DNA of 5,377 nucleotides, taken from positions 1-5,377 of the forward strand of contig CAQBGY010000252.1 of NCBI GenBank assembly GCA_948759685.1. Direction: 5' to 3'. Made by a program: the position numbers and the translations under genes. Under the pieces are notes generated by a model that did no database searches, was not told the origin of the DNA, and saw nothing but the letters and a program-made list of their open reading frames with translations. Source of the stretch: an uncultured Eubacterium sp. (GTDB lineage Bacteria > Bacillota_A > Clostridia > Lachnospirales > Lachnospiraceae). Below are positions 4,490-5,377 of this stretch, piece after piece (position 1 is the stretch's first letter; each line of letters starts with the position of its first letter).

Positions 4490-5356
4490 ATGAGGTATTC
4501 ATTGATTGTAATATGTATTATAATATGGACTTCTTGCCAAAATGTAGAAAGAACTTATCTTGTGAATACAGTAAAAGAATGGGAAGGAAAGGAAATTAAA
4601 TTTCCAACAGAATCGGTTTTTACACAGTATATGTGTGATACGATGAAATATGATACAGATTTGGATTTCAAACTAATGATTTATGTAGACTCTACTGGAT
4701 GTACTAGTTGTAAACTACAATTACATAAATGGAAAAGTTTCTTGAATGAAATGGATTCTGTTATTAATGATAAGATTGCTCTTCTTTTCTATGTATGTCC
4801 TAAAGATAAGAGGGAATTTGAGCATATATTGAAACGTGATAAATTTGATTATCCAATATGTGTTGATGAATACGATTCTCTTAACATTATGAATAACTTT
4901 TCTTCAGATCCTAGGTTTCAAGTGTTTTTATTGGATAAAGAGAATAAGGTAATTGCCGTTGGCAATCCTATTCTTAATCCGAAAATTAAAGAATTGTATT
5001 TTAATATAGTTTCGGAAAACACGGCATTTACATCGGCAGACAAGCAAGTTTTAACTGTTGTTTCTTTATCAAAAGATAAAGTCGATTTGGGAGATTTTTC
5101 TTGGAATAAAGAGGGAGTGTGTGAATTTGTGATTTCCAATGTAGGGAAATTGCCATTGGTGATAAATGATGTAATTACCTCTTGTGGGTGTACTACAGTG
5201 GAATATTCTAAAGAACCTATTCAACCAGGTGGAAATTTGAAAGTGAATGTGAAATATAAGGCAGAACGACCTGAACATTTCAATAAAACAATTACCGTGT
5301 ATTGTAATGCAGCAGATTCTCCATTTCATTTGAAAATTAGTGGAACCGCAAAATAA
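4490..5356 (+). CDS. Thioredoxin-like lipoprotein with C-terminal DUF1573 domain
   Basis: This 288-residue protein has a short lipoprotein signal with W-T-S-C, the lipid cysteine being C16. A thioredoxin-like domain covers about 25-178, with a CxxC motif (GCTSC, C71 and C74) after the strand LMIYVDS and a late LLDKENKVIAVGNPI segment. A DUF1573 domain covers about 186-286, recognisable from the GDFSWNKEG...FVISNVGKLPL strand pair, the hallmark SCGCTT at 231-236, and the PGG...V-VKYKAE...F-KTITVYCNA end. DUF1573 is an Ig-like beta-sandwich of unknown precise role in Bacteroidetes envelope proteins. A CxxC thioredoxin-like domain in a lipoprotein suggests thiol-disulfide exchange in the periplasm or at the surface, perhaps on the Cys-rich NVEALA tails; this is inference. 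It lies 5 bases after the propeller gene. Its N-terminal 180 residues are paralogous to the protein at 1463-2038. Confidence 0.85.
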   Translation: MRYSLIVICIIIWTSCQNVERTYLVNTVKEWEGKEIKFPTESVFTQYMCDTMKYDTDLDFKLMIYVDSTGCTSCKLQLHKWKSFLNEMDSVINDKIALLFYVCPKDKREFEHILKRDKFDYPICVDEYDSLNIMNNFSSDPRFQVFLLDKENKVIAVGNPILNPKIKELYFNIVSENTAFTSADKQVLTVVSLSKDKVDLGDFSWNKEGVCEFVISNVGKLPLVINDVITSCGCTTVEYSKEPIQPGGNLKVNVKYKAERPEHFNKTITVYCNAADSPFHLKISGTAK

Positions 5357-5377
5357 ATAATTAACAAGAAGTTTGAT

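Noticed and set aside
4918..5329. Two minus-strand open frames (4918-5139 and 5069-5329)
   Set aside because: Both are antisense to the well-supported DUF1573 domain of the 4490-5356 gene and show no protein features.

Overview
The window looks like chromosomal accessory DNA from a gut Bacteroides or a close relative in the Bacteroidales. It is AT-rich, has few recognisable Shine-Dalgarno sites, and its genes encode families typical of that group: NVEALA-type short secreted peptides, six-bladed beta-propeller lipoproteins, and thioredoxin-like/DUF1573 lipoproteins. All genes are on the + strand. These assignments come from motif recognition by eye; no database search was run.

The layout is two diverged copies of one cassette. 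Each copy starts with an identical 52-bp repeat (1-52 and 2313-2364), ending 30 bases before the start codon of an NVEALA peptide gene (83-337 and 2395-2643). A strong RNA hairpin follows each peptide gene (347-384 and 2649-2721). Next come a beta-propeller lipoprotein (400-1473 and 3432-4484) and a CxxC thioredoxin-like lipoprotein (1463-2038 and 4490-5356). Cassette 2 also carries an unrecognised exported 236-residue protein (2735-3445) between the peptide and the propeller. Within each cassette the lipoprotein genes overlap or nearly touch, so they are probably co-transcribed and translationally coupled.

The cassettes differ at their ends. The cassette 2 thioredoxin-like protein continues into a C-terminal DUF1573 domain. 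The cassette 1 counterpart stops where that domain should begin, and its stop codon lies inside the remnant of another NVEALA gene (2034-2132) read in a different frame. This points to an old deletion that joined the two genes. The 356-bp stretch 2039-2394 has no intact gene. It holds this remnant, a second possible peptide-gene tail (2201-2317), and the second copy of the 52-bp repeat.

A working model, which is inference: NVEALA genes encode exported peptides with a conserved 43-residue leader and a variable Cys-rich tail. The neighbouring lipoproteins would handle them at the cell envelope, with the CxxC proteins as candidates for managing cysteine pairing. The orphan tails suggest that peptide ends are gained, lost or shuffled at this locus. 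No convincing Bacteroides-type promoter (-33 TTTG, -7 TAnnTTTG) was found by eye.
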